DNA from: Streptomyces cellostaticus | GTDB taxonomy: Bacteria > Actinomycetota > Actinomycetes > Streptomycetales > Streptomycetaceae | Length of the DNA stretch: 64,000 nt | Assembly (NCBI RefSeq): GCF_001513965.1 | Contig: NZ_KQ948017.1 | Location: 288,939 to 352,938 of the forward strand | Reading direction: 5' to 3' | Shown here: positions 54,938-64,000 of the stretch, piece after piece | Layout: the number at the start of each line of letters is the position of its first letter | How positions within the stretch are numbered: position 1 is the first letter of the stretch | Notes under the pieces: model-generated | What the model was told of the DNA's origin: nothing | The model's database searches: none | The model's input: only the letters and a program-made list of their open reading frames with translations | Translations under genes and position numbers: made by a program

Positions 54938-54976
54938 AAGGATGCGTTCAGCGTTCATCATGCTGAACGCATCCTT
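54938..54976 (+). terminator. 15-bp hairpin in the leader of the alginate lyase gene
   Basis: AAGGATGCGTTCAGC (54938-54952) pairs perfectly with 54962-54976, loop 9 bases. It lies after the promoter at 54891-54919 and 20 bases before the lyase start, so besides ending chitinase transcripts it would form in the lyase leader. Confidence 0.7.
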
Positions 54977-54996
54977 CTGGCGGAAGGACCCCCCAC

Positions 54997-55773
54997 ATGA
55001 CCCGTCCCCGGCTCCTCGCGGCCGCGACCGCCGCGGGCCTCGCCCTCACCCTCAGCGTCCTCGGCGGCGGCAGCGCCGATGCGGCCGATCCGCATGTCGC
55101 GCCCGGCGGCAACTTCGACCTGTCGATCTGGCAGCTCCAGGAGCCCGTCGGCTCGCCCGGCTCCCCGACCACGATCCCCTCGTCCCGGCTCCAGGGCGCG
55201 AACGGCTACCAGGACGCCTACTTCTACACCGACACCCGTGACGGCGCGATGACCTTCTGGGCGCCCGAGAAGGGCGTGACCACGCCGAACTCGAACTACG
55301 CCCGCTCCGAGCTGCGGGAGATGAACCGGAACGGCAGCCCCGCCGACTGGGCGCTCGGCGGCTCGCACCGGATGAGCGCGACCCTGCGGGTGGTCTCGGT
55401 GACCAAGAACGTCTGCGTGGGCCAGATCCACCTGGGCTCCGGCGGCTCGTCCACCAAACCGCTGCTGGAGCTGTACCAGCACGCGAACGGCGACATCGTG
55501 CTCGGCACCGAGAACTCGCCGTCCGGCGGCCAGACCCCGCACACCGTGGGCCATGTGCCGGTCGGCAGGACATGGAGCTACACCATCGCCGTCTCCGGCG
55601 GGAACACCATCGACCTGACCGTCAACGGCACCACCACCCACTACGCCATCCCGTCGTCGTTCTCGCCGTACAAGCAGTACTTCAAGGCGGGTTCCTACAA
55701 CCAGTCCTCCTCGGACAGCACCACGAACGGCGCCCGGGTCGCCTTCTACAAGCTCACCGTCTCGCACGGCTGA
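54997..55773 (+). CDS. Secreted alginate lyase (PL7)
   Basis: 258 residues. Signal peptide MTRPRLLAAATAAGLALTLS with cleavage near residue 31. The three PL7 hallmarks are present in order: NYARSELREMN (RSELR), VCVGQIHLG (QIH) and YKQYFKAGSYNQS (YFKAGxYNQ). It depolymerises alginate or related uronic-acid chains by beta-elimination outside the cell. The promoter has a chitinase-type operator, which is unexpected for an alginate enzyme and may tie it to chitin or mixed-biomass sensing. Confidence 0.93.
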   Translation: MTRPRLLAAATAAGLALTLSVLGGGSADAADPHVAPGGNFDLSIWQLQEPVGSPGSPTTIPSSRLQGANGYQDAYFYTDTRDGAMTFWAPEKGVTTPNSNYARSELREMNRNGSPADWALGGSHRMSATLRVVSVTKNVCVGQIHLGSGGSSTKPLLELYQHANGDIVLGTENSPSGGQTPHTVGHVPVGRTWSYTIAVSGGNTIDLTVNGTTTHYAIPSSFSPYKQYFKAGSYNQSSSDSTTNGARVAFYKLTVSHG

Positions 55774-55868
55774 CACGCGGCGCGACCTGCGCGATTGGTG
55801 CAACCGGGCGGACGGTCGTAGCGTCGAGGTGCACGCTGTGGGACACGGCACAACGGGTGGGAGCGACC

Positions 55869-56324
55869 ATGCGCGCATCACTGGTGGGAACGGCGGTCAC
55901 CCTCGCGGCGGGAGCCCTGCTCACCGCGGCCATGACCACGGCCTCGGCCAGCCCGCCGGATGCCACGGCCCCGAAGGCCGATCTCCCGCGGCCGGTGCTG
56001 GTCGACTGCCTGTGGCACCGCGACGTCCGCCCGGCCGACTTCATCCTGGCCTGCGGCGACGGCAACAGCCGCCTCCTCGGACTCCACTGGTCGCAGTGGG
56101 GTCCGAACGCGGCGACCGCCGTGGGCGTGAACGCGGTCAACGACTGCAAGCCGTACTGCGCGGCGGGCACCTTCCACTCGTACCGGGTGACCGTACGCCT
56201 GGACCGTCCGCAGCCGTGGAAGAAGGACCCGGACGTCCAGCACTACACCCGGATGATCCTCACCTACCAGGGCGCCCGGCCGGACGGCTTCCAACAGGTC
56301 GTGACCTACCCGCTCTGGGACTGA
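55869..56324 (+). CDS. Small secreted protein, unknown function
   Basis: 151 residues from ATG 55869 (GGGAGCGACC upstream). Signal peptide (MRASLVGTAVTLAAGALLTA), then a mature domain with four Cys (VDCLWH, LACGDG, DCKPYC), including CGDGNSRLLGLHW and FHSYRVTVRLDRP. The pattern recurs in small exported actinobacterial proteins of unknown function. No neighbour suggests a role. Confidence 0.75.
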   Translation: MRASLVGTAVTLAAGALLTAAMTTASASPPDATAPKADLPRPVLVDCLWHRDVRPADFILACGDGNSRLLGLHWSQWGPNAATAVGVNAVNDCKPYCAAGTFHSYRVTVRLDRPQPWKKDPDVQHYTRMILTYQGARPDGFQQVVTYPLWD

Positions 56325-56496
56325 CCGCCCCCGCCCCGCGGCCTGGCCCGTCACTCCGGCGCGCCGCGTGCGGCCCCATGTCGTGGGCCGCGCGGGCGAC
56401 CCCGCGGCCCTGCTCCCCGGGCCGGTGACCAGGGCACCGTCATCTTTGTGTGGCCCCGCACGCCGGCGCCCCGTGCGCCGTACGAAGAGAGGTCAC

Positions 56497-57492
56497 ATGC
56501 CCCGACTCCCCCGCCTGGCCCGAGCCGCCACGGCCGCGCTCGCGCTCGGCCTGATCGCGGCGGCGCCCGCCACCGGCCACGAGCCGCTCGTCACGGAATC
56601 GCGCATCGTCGCCCACTTCGGCCTGGCCGCCGGGCAGACGCCCGAGAACATCGCACTGGAACGCGACGGCTCCGCCGACCTCACCTTCGCCTTCGCCCGG
56701 CAGGTCGCCCATGTCACCGCCGACGGGAAGACCCGCGACGGCAGGGTCCGGATCCTCGCCACCCTGCCGGCCGTGGCGAAGGCGGAGACACCCCTCGTGC
56801 ACAGCGCCGCCGTCACCGGCATCGTCCGCACCCACGACGGCACGCTGTACGTCAACTACGCGACCGGCACGCACGAGACCGGCATCTGGCGCATCCCCGG
56901 CGCCGGCGGCGCGCCGGTGCGGATCGCCGAGCTGCCGTCGAACGGACTGCCCAACGGCCTGGCCCTCGACGAGCACCACGGCATGCTCTACGCCGCCGAC
57001 TCGGCGCTCGGCACCATCTGGCGCGTCCCGCTGCCGGGCGGCAAGGCCACGGCCTGGGCGCAGGGCACGGAACTCCGGCCGCTCCAGGTGCCGCCCGGCT
57101 CCGGCTACGGCGCCAACGGCATCAAGGTGCACCGCGACGCGGTATGGGTGTCCAACTCCGACCGCGGGACGCTGCTGCGCTTCCCGCTCCGCCCGGACGG
57201 CTCCGCGGGCCCCGTCGAGACACGGGCCACGGGACTGGCCGGCATCGACGACTTCGCCTTCCCCGGGCAGGGGAGCAGCGTGCTGGCCGCGCTGAACAGC
57301 TCCAGCCAGGTCGTGCTGGTGCACCGGGACGGCACCCACACGGTGGTGCTGACCCGGAAGAACGGGCTGTCCAACCCGACCTCGGTGGCCGTACTCGGCC
57401 GCACCCTCTACCTGCCCAGCGGCGCTTTCGTCACCCGGAAGGACCCGAACCTGCTCCTCGCCCGCATGCGCTACGTGTTCGGCCGCCTCTAG
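56497..57492 (+). CDS. Secreted SMP-30/NHL-type beta-propeller protein
   Basis: 331 residues from ATG 56497 (AGAGAGGTC upstream). Signal peptide to about residue 27. The body is a six-bladed propeller of the SMP-30/gluconolactonase type: TGIVRTHDGTLYVNY, NGLALDEHHGMLYAADSAL, GANGIKVHRDAVWVSNSD, NPTSVAVLGRTLYLPSG. The Asn and Asp residues at blade tips fit a metal site. Could be a lactonase or a simple binding propeller. Terminal residues keep no anchor. Confidence 0.75.
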   Translation: MPRLPRLARAATAALALGLIAAAPATGHEPLVTESRIVAHFGLAAGQTPENIALERDGSADLTFAFARQVAHVTADGKTRDGRVRILATLPAVAKAETPLVHSAAVTGIVRTHDGTLYVNYATGTHETGIWRIPGAGGAPVRIAELPSNGLPNGLALDEHHGMLYAADSALGTIWRVPLPGGKATAWAQGTELRPLQVPPGSGYGANGIKVHRDAVWVSNSDRGTLLRFPLRPDGSAGPVETRATGLAGIDDFAFPGQGSSVLAALNSSSQVVLVHRDGTHTVVLTRKNGLSNPTSVAVLGRTLYLPSGAFVTRKDPNLLLARMRYVFGRL

Positions 57493-57585
57493 CCGGATGC
57501 CGGCGCAGCTCACCGGGGACCGGCCGGTCGAGGTGGGGCGCGCTCGGCTCTGCCCCCCTCGACCCCCGCCGGCCGAGCGGCCGAC

Positions 57586-60500
57586 TCAGGCGATCTCGAC
57601 CAGCAGGTCACCGCCCTCCACCTGCTGGATCCGGTTGATGGCCAGCCGGGACACCCGCCCCGCCTTCGGCGCGGTGATCGTGGCCTCCATCTTCATCGCC
57701 TCGATGGTGGCCACGGTCGCGCCGGCCGCGACCTCGTCGCCCTCGGCGACCGCGAGCGTCACCACACCGGCGAAAGGCGCCGCCACATGGCCCGGGTTGG
57801 CCCGGTCGGCCTTCTCCGTCACCGGCACGTCCGAGGCCGCCGCCCGGTCACGGACCTGGATCGGCCGCAGCTGACCGTTGAGCGAGGACATCACGGTGCG
57901 CATACCGCGCTCGTCGGCCTCGCCGACCGCCTGCAGCTCGATCAGCAGCCGGACACCGGGCTCCAGGTCGACCGCGTACTCCTTGGCGGGCCGCAGGCCG
58001 TAGAAGAAGGCCTTGCTGTCCAGGACGCTGGTGTCGCCGAACGACTGGCGGTGCGTGTCGAACTCGCGGGTCGGGCCGGGGAACAGCAGCCGGTTGAGCG
58101 TCGCCCGGGTGTCCTTCGCGAGCCCGTCGCGGTCCTCTGTGGACAGCTCGGGGGCGGGCTTGGCCTCGCCGCGGCCCTGAAGGGCCTTGGTGCGGAACGG
58201 CTCGGGCCAGCCGCCGGGCGGGGTGCCCAGCTCGCCGCGCAGGAAGCCGATGACCGAGTCCGGGATGTCGAACCGGTCGGGGGTGGCCTCGAAGTCCGCC
58301 GGGGAGACTCCGGCGCCGACCAGGTGCAGGGCGAGATCACCGACCACCTTGGACGAGGGGGTCACCTTCACCAGGCGGCCCAGGATGCGGTCGGCGGCGG
58401 CGTACATCGCCTCGATGTCCTCGAAACGGTCACCGAGGCCGAGGGCGACGGCCTGGGTGCGCAGGTTGGACAGCTGACCGCCGGGGATCTCGTGGTGGTA
58501 GACACGCCCGGTCGGGGAGGCGAGGCCCGCCTCGAACGGGGCGTAGATCCTGCGGACGCCCTCCCAGTACGGCTCCAGGTCGCCGACCGCCTGGAGGTCG
58601 AGTCCGGTGGGCCGCTCGGAGTGGTCGGTCGCGGCGACCAGCGCCGACAGCGACGGCTGCGAGGTCGTACCGGCCATGGAGGCCACCGCGCCGTCCACCG
58701 CGTCGGCGCCCGCCTGGATCGCGGCGAGGTAGGTGGCGAGCTGGCCGCCCGCCGTGTCGTGCGTGTGCAGATGCACCGGCAGGTCGAACTCGCGGCGCAG
58801 CGCGGAGACGAGCTTGGCGGCGGCCGGGGCGCGCAGCAGTCCGGCCATGTCCTTGACGGCGAGGACGTGGGCGCCGGCCTCGACGATCTGCTCGGCGAGG
58901 CGCAGGTAGTAGTCGAGGGTGTAGAGCCGCTCGGCCGGGTCGTTGAGGTCGGCGGTGTAGCAGAGGGCGACCTCGGCGATCGCGGTGCCGGTCTCGCGTA
59001 CGGCGTCGATGGCGGGCCGCATCTGGCCGACGTCGTTCAGGGCGTCGAAGACACGGAAGATGTCGATGCCGGTGGCGGCGGCCTCCTGCACGAAGGCGTC
59101 GGTGACCTCGGTCGGGTACGGGGTGTAGCCGACGGTGTTGCGGCCGCGCAGCAGCATCTGGAGGCAGATGTTGGGTACGGCCTCGCGCAGGGCGGCCAGC
59201 CGCTCCCACGGGTCCTCGGCGAGGAAGCGCAGGGCGACGTCGTACGTCGCGCCGCCCCAGCACTCCAGGGACAGCAGCTCGGGCAGGGTGCGGGCGACGA
59301 CCGGGGCGACGGCGAGCAGGTCCTTGGTGCGGACCCGGGTGGCGAGCAGCGACTGGTGCGCGTCGCGGAACGTGGTGTCGGTGACGCCGATGGTCGGAGA
59401 CTCGCGCAGGTGCCGGGCGAAGCCCTCGGGGCCGAGGTCGACCAGCCGCTGCCGCGAGCCGGCCGGGGGCTCGCCGGCCGCGAGCAGCGGCAGCTTGGTG
59501 ACCGGGTCGAGCAGGTCGGGGCGCTCGCCGTGCGGCTTGTTGACGGTGACGTCGGCGAGGTAGGTGAGCAGCTTGGTGCCGCGGTCGGCGGAGTGGCGGG
59601 CGGTGAGCAGGTGCGGGCGCTGCTCGATGAAGGAGGTGGTGACCCGCCCCGCCTGGAAGTCGGGGTCGTCCAGGACGGCCTGGAGGAAGGGGATGTTGGT
59701 GGCCACACCCCTGATGCGGAACTCGGCGACGGCACGCCGGGCGCGCCCGATGGCGGCCTTGAAGTCCCGTCCCCGGCAGGTGAGCTTGACCAGCATCGAG
59801 TCGAAGTGCGCGCTGATCTCCGTACCCGCGTGGGTGGTGCCGCCGTCGAGCCGGATGCCGGAGCCGCCCGGCGAGCGGTAGGCGCTGATCCGGCCGGTGT
59901 CCGGGCGGAAGCCGTTGGCCGGGTCCTCGGTGGTGATACGGCACTGAAGAGCGGCACCGCGCAGGGTGACCGTCTCCTGGGACAGTCCGAGGTCGGCGAG
60001 GCTCTCGCCGGAGGCGATGCGCAGCTGGGCCTGGACCAGGTCGACGTCGGTGACCTCCTCGGTCACCGTGTGCTCGACCTGGATGCGCGGGTTCATCTCG
60101 ATGAAGACGTGGTTGCCGTCCCGGTCGAGGAGGAACTCGACGGTGCCCGCGTTGCGGTAGCCGATCTCGCGGGCGAAGCGCACCGCGTCGTCGCAGATAC
60201 GGTCCCTGAGCTCCGGGTCGAGGTTGGGTGCGGGCGCCAGCTCGATGACCTTCTGGTGGCGGCGCTGCACCGAGCAGTCCCGCTCGAAGAGGTGGATCAC
60301 GTTGCCCTCGCCGTCGGCGAGGATCTGCACCTCGATGTGGCGCGGGTCCACGACGGCCTTCTCCAGGAAGACGGTCGGGTCGCCGAACGCGGACGCGGCC
60401 TCGCGGGAGGCCGCCTCGATGGACTCGCGCAGCTGGGCGGGGTCCTCCACGCGGCGCATGCCGCGCCCGCCGCCGCCCGCGACCGCCTTCACGAACACCG

Positions 60501-60960
60501 GGAAGCCGATCTCCTCGGCGGCACGGACGAGTTCGTCGACGTCGTTGGAGGGCGCGGAAGAGCCCAGCACGGGCACGCCCGCCGCCCGGGCCGCGGCGAC
60601 CGCGCGGGCCTTGTTGCCGGTCAGCTCCAGCGTCTGCGCGCCCGGGCCGACGAAGGTGATGCCCGCCTCCTCGCAGGCGCGGGCGAGTTCGGGGTTCTCG
60701 GACAGGAAGCCGTAGCCGGGGTAGACGGCGTCGGCGCCCGCCCGGCGTGCGGCGCCCACGATCTCCTCGACGGAGAGATAGGCCCGCACGGGATGCCCCG
60801 GTTCCCCGATCTCGTACGCCTCGTCGGCCTTCAGCCGGTGCAGCGAGTTACGGTCCTCGTGCGGGAACACGGCGACCGTGCGCGCACCGAGTTCATAGCC
60901 CGCCCGGAACGCGCGAATCGCGATCTCTCCACGGTTGGCGACCAGCACCTTGCGGAACAT
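57586..60960 (-). CDS. pyc: Pyruvate carboxylase
   Basis: 1124 residues, full length. Biotin carboxylase (about 1-450) with FVKAVAGGGGRGMRRV (ATP-grasp loop) and FIEMNPRIQVEHTVTE; carboxyltransferase (about 530-800) with TFRDAHQSLLATRVRT and VHLHTHDTAGGQ (metal His); an allosteric domain; and a C-terminal biotinyl domain with EAMKMEA, where Lys carries biotin. It converts pyruvate, bicarbonate and ATP to oxaloacetate, refilling the TCA cycle. It is monocistronic. A long open frame on the opposite strand is only a composition artefact. Confidence 0.98.
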   Translation of the reverse strand: MFRKVLVANRGEIAIRAFRAGYELGARTVAVFPHEDRNSLHRLKADEAYEIGEPGHPVRAYLSVEEIVGAARRAGADAVYPGYGFLSENPELARACEEAGITFVGPGAQTLELTGNKARAVAAARAAGVPVLGSSAPSNDVDELVRAAEEIGFPVFVKAVAGGGGRGMRRVEDPAQLRESIEAASREAASAFGDPTVFLEKAVVDPRHIEVQILADGEGNVIHLFERDCSVQRRHQKVIELAPAPNLDPELRDRICDDAVRFAREIGYRNAGTVEFLLDRDGNHVFIEMNPRIQVEHTVTEEVTDVDLVQAQLRIASGESLADLGLSQETVTLRGAALQCRITTEDPANGFRPDTGRISAYRSPGGSGIRLDGGTTHAGTEISAHFDSMLVKLTCRGRDFKAAIGRARRAVAEFRIRGVATNIPFLQAVLDDPDFQAGRVTTSFIEQRPHLLTARHSADRGTKLLTYLADVTVNKPHGERPDLLDPVTKLPLLAAGEPPAGSRQRLVDLGPEGFARHLRESPTIGVTDTTFRDAHQSLLATRVRTKDLLAVAPVVARTLPELLSLECWGGATYDVALRFLAEDPWERLAALREAVPNICLQMLLRGRNTVGYTPYPTEVTDAFVQEAAATGIDIFRVFDALNDVGQMRPAIDAVRETGTAIAEVALCYTADLNDPAERLYTLDYYLRLAEQIVEAGAHVLAVKDMAGLLRAPAAAKLVSALRREFDLPVHLHTHDTAGGQLATYLAAIQAGADAVDGAVASMAGTTSQPSLSALVAATDHSERPTGLDLQAVGDLEPYWEGVRRIYAPFEAGLASPTGRVYHHEIPGGQLSNLRTQAVALGLGDRFEDIEAMYAAADRILGRLVKVTPSSKVVGDLALHLVGAGVSPADFEATPDRFDIPDSVIGFLRGELGTPPGGWPEPFRTKALQGRGEAKPAPELSTEDRDGLAKDTRATLNRLLFPGPTREFDTHRQSFGDTSVLDSKAFFYGLRPAKEYAVDLEPGVRLLIELQAVGEADERGMRTVMSSLNGQLRPIQVRDRAAASDVPVTEKADRANPGHVAAPFAGVVTLAVAEGDEVAAGATVATIEAMKMEATITAPKAGRVSRLAINRIQQVEGGDLLVEIA

Positions 60961-61036
60961 CCTGGATTCCCTTCAGCTGCCTGGCGGCGACGAACACCAT
61001 GGTGTCAGCCATGCCCTGCCGTACGTCGCGGCAACA

Positions 61037-61945
61037 TTAGGGGGTGCCCGCCCGGGTCGAAGTGCGAAAAGCGTCACATTGACGTGGTGCGGACATGCCA
61101 GGGGCCGGGCTGCCGGGCAGGGCACCGGAGGGGCTGGGGCTCTCGGTGCGTACGGGTGCGGGTACGGATTCCGGCCGCGGTGGTGCGGGCTCGGGGTGCC
61201 GCGGCGCGCGCAGGGACCGTACGAAGGACCTCAGCCGCTCCCTGCGGCCGTGCAGGAGTCCCAGCACGACCGCCGTGCCCACGGCGATCAGGTGCTCCCG
61301 GCCGGCGAGGTTCGGGACGGCGATCGATTCCCACACCATCGAGCCGCCGGTCAGGGTGAACACCACGGGCGCGCGCCGGACGACGGCGAGATAGGTGAAC
61401 AGACCCACGACCGCCGCGGACGGTCCGGTGTCCAGCACCTTGCCGCACTCGGGCGGCAGTCCTAACCCCCACCAGCCGGGGCCGAGCGCGATCATCACGC
61501 GTGCGGTGAGGGTGCCGGCCAGGGTGGTGATGTAGGCGATCGCCAGCGTCCGGCGCCGGCCGAGGGCCAGTTCGGCGAGCGCGAAGGCGAGGAACAGCTG
61601 AGTGATGCCCGCCCACACCGGCAGGTCGAGCGCCGGGACGTACAGCGACACCGGGGTGCGCAGCAGGGAGAGCCACAGCGGCACGTCGGCCTTGACGCCG
61701 CCGAGCCTCGTCACCCACAGCGCTCCGGTCGGGTGCTGGGCGAGGTCGTGGAAGAAGATGACGCCGAACGCGGCGACGAACGCCAGCACCAGCCCGGACA
61801 GTCCGCGTCGCGCGAGCCGGCGTATCGGGTCGACGACGATGGCGTACCACTCCGCCCGCAGCGTGCGCCCGGTGAACCGGGCGAGACGGGCGAGCACGGA
61901 GCGGATCCACCCCTTGCGGTCGTCACTGCTCCGGTCGGCCCTCAT
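61037..61945 (-). CDS. Rhomboid-like polytopic membrane protein
   Basis: 302 residues. Basic N-terminus, then about six helices (GLSGLVLAFVAAFGVIFFHD, WAGITQLFLAFALAELAL, TLAIAYITTLAGTLTARVM), and DTGPSAAVVGLFTYLAVV, where GPSA stands at the GxSG position, followed by GREHLIAVGTAVVLGLLHG with a His in the last helix. The Cys/Pro-rich tail of about 55 residues is disordered. Such proteins are called rhomboid-like in actinobacteria; protease activity is uncertain because the serine motif is altered. Confidence 0.65.
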   Translation of the reverse strand: MRADRSSDDRKGWIRSVLARLARFTGRTLRAEWYAIVVDPIRRLARRGLSGLVLAFVAAFGVIFFHDLAQHPTGALWVTRLGGVKADVPLWLSLLRTPVSLYVPALDLPVWAGITQLFLAFALAELALGRRRTLAIAYITTLAGTLTARVMIALGPGWWGLGLPPECGKVLDTGPSAAVVGLFTYLAVVRRAPVVFTLTGGSMVWESIAVPNLAGREHLIAVGTAVVLGLLHGRRERLRSFVRSLRAPRHPEPAPPRPESVPAPVRTESPSPSGALPGSPAPGMSAPRQCDAFRTSTRAGTP

Positions 61946-62426
61946 GAGACACGGCAGCCCATCGCCTCCGGGTCCCCCGCCACCTGCATCGCCCCCTTGG
62001 CCCCGCTACCGGCGTTCCGGCCGCGCGAGGAATTTTATGGTCTTCCACCCGTTTTCAGCCACTATCGCGCAAATGTACGATTCCGCCCGGGTCGGTCCGT
62101 CCTGGGCAGAGCTCTCAGTTCAGCGAGCCGGGGGCCGGTCGTCAAGATCCCCGCAACCTGCGGCGCCGTGAGAAGAAACCGGTGCACGGAAGGCAACCCG
62201 GGCAGCTTCGGAACCGTCCCCCAACGGGGGTGTCTGTCCGTACACTCCCGAGGCGCCCGGTTCACGGCCAACGCGCAGGTACGACGGTCCACTCCATGGA
62301 ACAACACCGGAACCTCTCAAATGCGATCACCAACTCTCGTATAGTGACGGCCGGTTCACCCTCGAAGCGTCATCCCGTGCACCCGCCCCTGCTCGCCCTT
62401 TCTGCCGCGAGGACCAGACCGGACCG

Positions 62427-64000
62427 ATGACCGCGCCCACGCACCCCGGCGACCGACCTTCCTTCCGTACGTTCGTTTCCGCCCTCGCCGTGACCGGTGT
62501 GCTGTCGGCGCTCGTGGTCCTCGCGGCCGTCTTGGCCGCGCCGGACTCCGTGCGCGCTCCGCTCGCCTGGGGCGCGGGCACGGCCGCGGTCGTGCTCTGC
62601 GCGGCCGCGGCCACGGCGGCGCACGCCCTGGGCTGCGCGCGCGCCACCCGCCGCAGACTGGAGAGCGTCACCCGGGACATCGGCCGGCTTCTGCAGCAGC
62701 AGGCCCGCACGGCGGAGGAGACGCGTCAGGAGCAGCAGCGGCTCATCGACGAACTGGCCGAGCAGCAGAAGGAGTTCACGGCCGAACGGACACGGCTCGC
62801 CCAGGAGGGCGCACGGGAACTCGACCGGCTGCGCAGCGAACACACGCAGCTGGCCGAGGAGTTGAACCGGGTCCGGCGCGAGCGGGCCGCGGCGCTCTCC
62901 GCGATGTCGAACGCCGCCGCCCGTCTGCAGGCCCTCGCCACGGCCACCCTCGCCGATCTGCGGGACATGGAGGACCGGCACGGCGACGAGGACGTCCTCG
63001 CCGACCTCCTTCACCTGGACCATCGCACGGCCCAGGCCGGGCGGCTCGCCGACTCCGTCGCCGTACTGACCGGGGCGCGTTCGGGCCGCCGGTGGGCACG
63101 GCCCATCGGGATGGAGTCCGTCCTGCGCGGCGCGATGGGCCGGATCTCCGGCTACCGGCGGGTGCGGGTGCACTCCGTGAGCGAGGCCGCCGTCGCCGGA
63201 CACGCGGCCGAGGGGGTGATGCACGCGCTCGCCGAACTCCTCGACAACGCGGCGAACTTCTCGCCCCCGACGGCCGAGGTCCACGTGTATGTGGAGGAGG
63301 TACCGGCCGGTGTCATCGTGTCCGTGGAGGACAGCGGTCTGGTGATGGGGGACGTGCAGCTGCGCCGCGCCGAGCGGGCGGTGTCCGGTGACGTCTTCGA
63401 GCTGGGCGGTCTGACCGGCACCCGGCTCGGGCTCGCCGTGGTGGGGCGACTGGCCCGCAAGCACGGTCTGAAGGTGTCCTTCCGGCCGTCGGCGCGCGGT
63501 GGCACGGGCGTGCTGATGCTCATCCCGCAGGACATCCTCACCAGCCCCGCAGCAGCGTGGCCGACGGCAGCGGGCGCGCATCCCGATGCCGGGAAGCCCG
63601 CCGAGCCGGCGGTCACGGACCCCGCTCCGGTCCACGAGTTCCCCGCGCCTGCGCAGGGCGAGGGTCCGGCCGGGCTGCCGCGGCGACGCCGGGGCCGTAC
63701 GCTCGCCGAGGCCGAACGGCCCCGGCCCGCGCCCCCCGCCGACGACGCCACGACCCCCGCCGCCCGCTTCAGCACCTTCCGCCAGGCCGTCCGCCCCACC
63801 AACCCGGACGCCCACGACTCAACCGCCTCCCCCCAGGCCAACGCGCCGCACACCGCCCCCGACGACCCTCCGCGGCCCACAACACCGCACAGCCACCCGG
63901 CGGACACCCCACAAGCCACCACACCGGACAACCGCCCGGCCCCAACTCCCCACGACACCACACCACACCACCACCCGACCGACAGCCCACAAGCCACCAC
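62427..64000 (+). CDS. Cvn-type (CvnA-like) sensor histidine kinase, cut at the window end
   Basis: The frame runs from ATG 62427 (GAGGA upstream) past the last base, so the 3' end is missing. Two membrane helices (VSALAVTGVLSALVVLAAVLAA; WGAGTAAVVLCAAAATAAHA) are followed by a long Gln/Glu-rich coiled coil (about residues 90-165), a dimerisation region and an HATPase domain with ALAELLDNAANFSPP (N box), VEDSGLVMGD and GLAVVGRLARKHG. The tail becomes Pro/Thr/His-rich. This is the first gene of Streptomyces conservons (cvnA-D), which signal through CvnD GTPases. The 61946-62426 gap holds only a promoter-like TATAGT (62340-62345). Confidence 0.88.
   Translation, partial: MTAPTHPGDRPSFRTFVSALAVTGVLSALVVLAAVLAAPDSVRAPLAWGAGTAAVVLCAAAATAAHALGCARATRRRLESVTRDIGRLLQQQARTAEETRQEQQRLIDELAEQQKEFTAERTRLAQEGARELDRLRSEHTQLAEELNRVRRERAAALSAMSNAAARLQALATATLADLRDMEDRHGDEDVLADLLHLDHRTAQAGRLADSVAVLTGARSGRRWARPIGMESVLRGAMGRISGYRRVRVHSVSEAAVAGHAAEGVMHALAELLDNAANFSPPTAEVHVYVEEVPAGVIVSVEDSGLVMGDVQLRRAERAVSGDVFELGGLTGTRLGLAVVGRLARKHGLKVSFRPSARGGTGVLMLIPQDILTSPAAAWPTAAGAHPDAGKPAEPAVTDPAPVHEFPAPAQGEGPAGLPRRRRGRTLAEAERPRPAPPADDATTPAARFSTFRQAVRPTNPDAHDSTASPQANAPHTAPDDPPRPTTPHSHPADTPQATTPDNRPAPTPHDTTPHHHPTDSPQAT

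Noticed and set aside
57787..61359. A 1190-codon open frame opposite pyruvate carboxylase
   Set aside because: It is an antisense shadow of a full-length, strongly conserved enzyme; its composition is explained by the G+C bias and it matches no family.

Overview
The window is G+C-rich actinobacterial DNA, almost certainly from a Streptomyces chromosome. The evidence is strong third-position G/C bias, frequent GTG starts, many Tat or lipoprotein signal peptides, LacI-, DasR- and FurA-type control sites, and gene families typical of the genus. Gene order is mixed, with secreted hydrolases, decayed genes and small operons, as expected of accessory chromosome-arm DNA. The first gene (Dyp-type peroxidase) and the last (Cvn-type sensor kinase) are cut by the window edges.

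Layout. 0-8 kb: a peroxidase tail, a Tat-exported phosphoesterase, a phosphotransferase-like protein, an M15-like lipoprotein peptidase, a secreted dimethylformamidase-like protein, a small HX3CX2C protein, a DinB-like protein and a lipoprotein. 8-11.9 kb: a decayed amidohydrolase, then two nearly identical 170-bp direct repeats, each with its own promoter-like region and a class II tRNA-like gene, on either side of a universal stress protein gene. 11.9-16.3 kb: a secreted pectate lyase with a LacI-type operator, and a class A beta-lactamase (frameshifted) divergent from a LysR regulator and a BlaB-like serine hydrolase.

16.3-25.8 kb is a dormancy/redox-stress island: four CBS-domain proteins (three with a BON domain), a stand-alone cyclic-nucleotide-binding protein, an Rv1733c-like membrane protein, a DevS-like GAF kinase, a flavin-binding protein, a zinc alcohol dehydrogenase, a STAS protein and a DevR-like response regulator. 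Nearly every intergenic promoter region here contains a palindrome GGGCC-N4-GGCCC, usually with a second, weaker copy 21-22 bp away. This looks like one regulon, presumably controlled by the island's own kinase and regulator, and it is the strongest regulatory signal in the window.

26-39.5 kb: furA-katG with a likely leaderless furA promoter, a TIM-barrel secreted protein, a GNAT enzyme, a serine hydrolase divergent from a TetR regulator with three shared operators, an acyltransferase, a rhomboid-like membrane protein, an IMPase-like protein lacking a metal ligand, a secreted lectin-domain protein and an FAD monooxygenase. 39.9-45 kb: a tightly overlapping operon that builds a complete ABC importer with a benzoylformate-decarboxylase-like enzyme inserted in it, suggesting uptake and decarboxylation of an aromatic 2-oxo acid.

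45-57.5 kb: mostly secreted carbohydrate-active proteins (BNR-repeat protein, GH31, GH18 chitinase with DasR-type sites, PL7 alginate lyase with a related site in its promoter) plus a GNAT protein, a thioesterase and small secreted proteins. 57.5-64 kb: pyruvate carboxylase, a rhomboid-like membrane protein and the start of a Cvn conservon. No CRISPR array, intact insertion sequence or rRNA was found.
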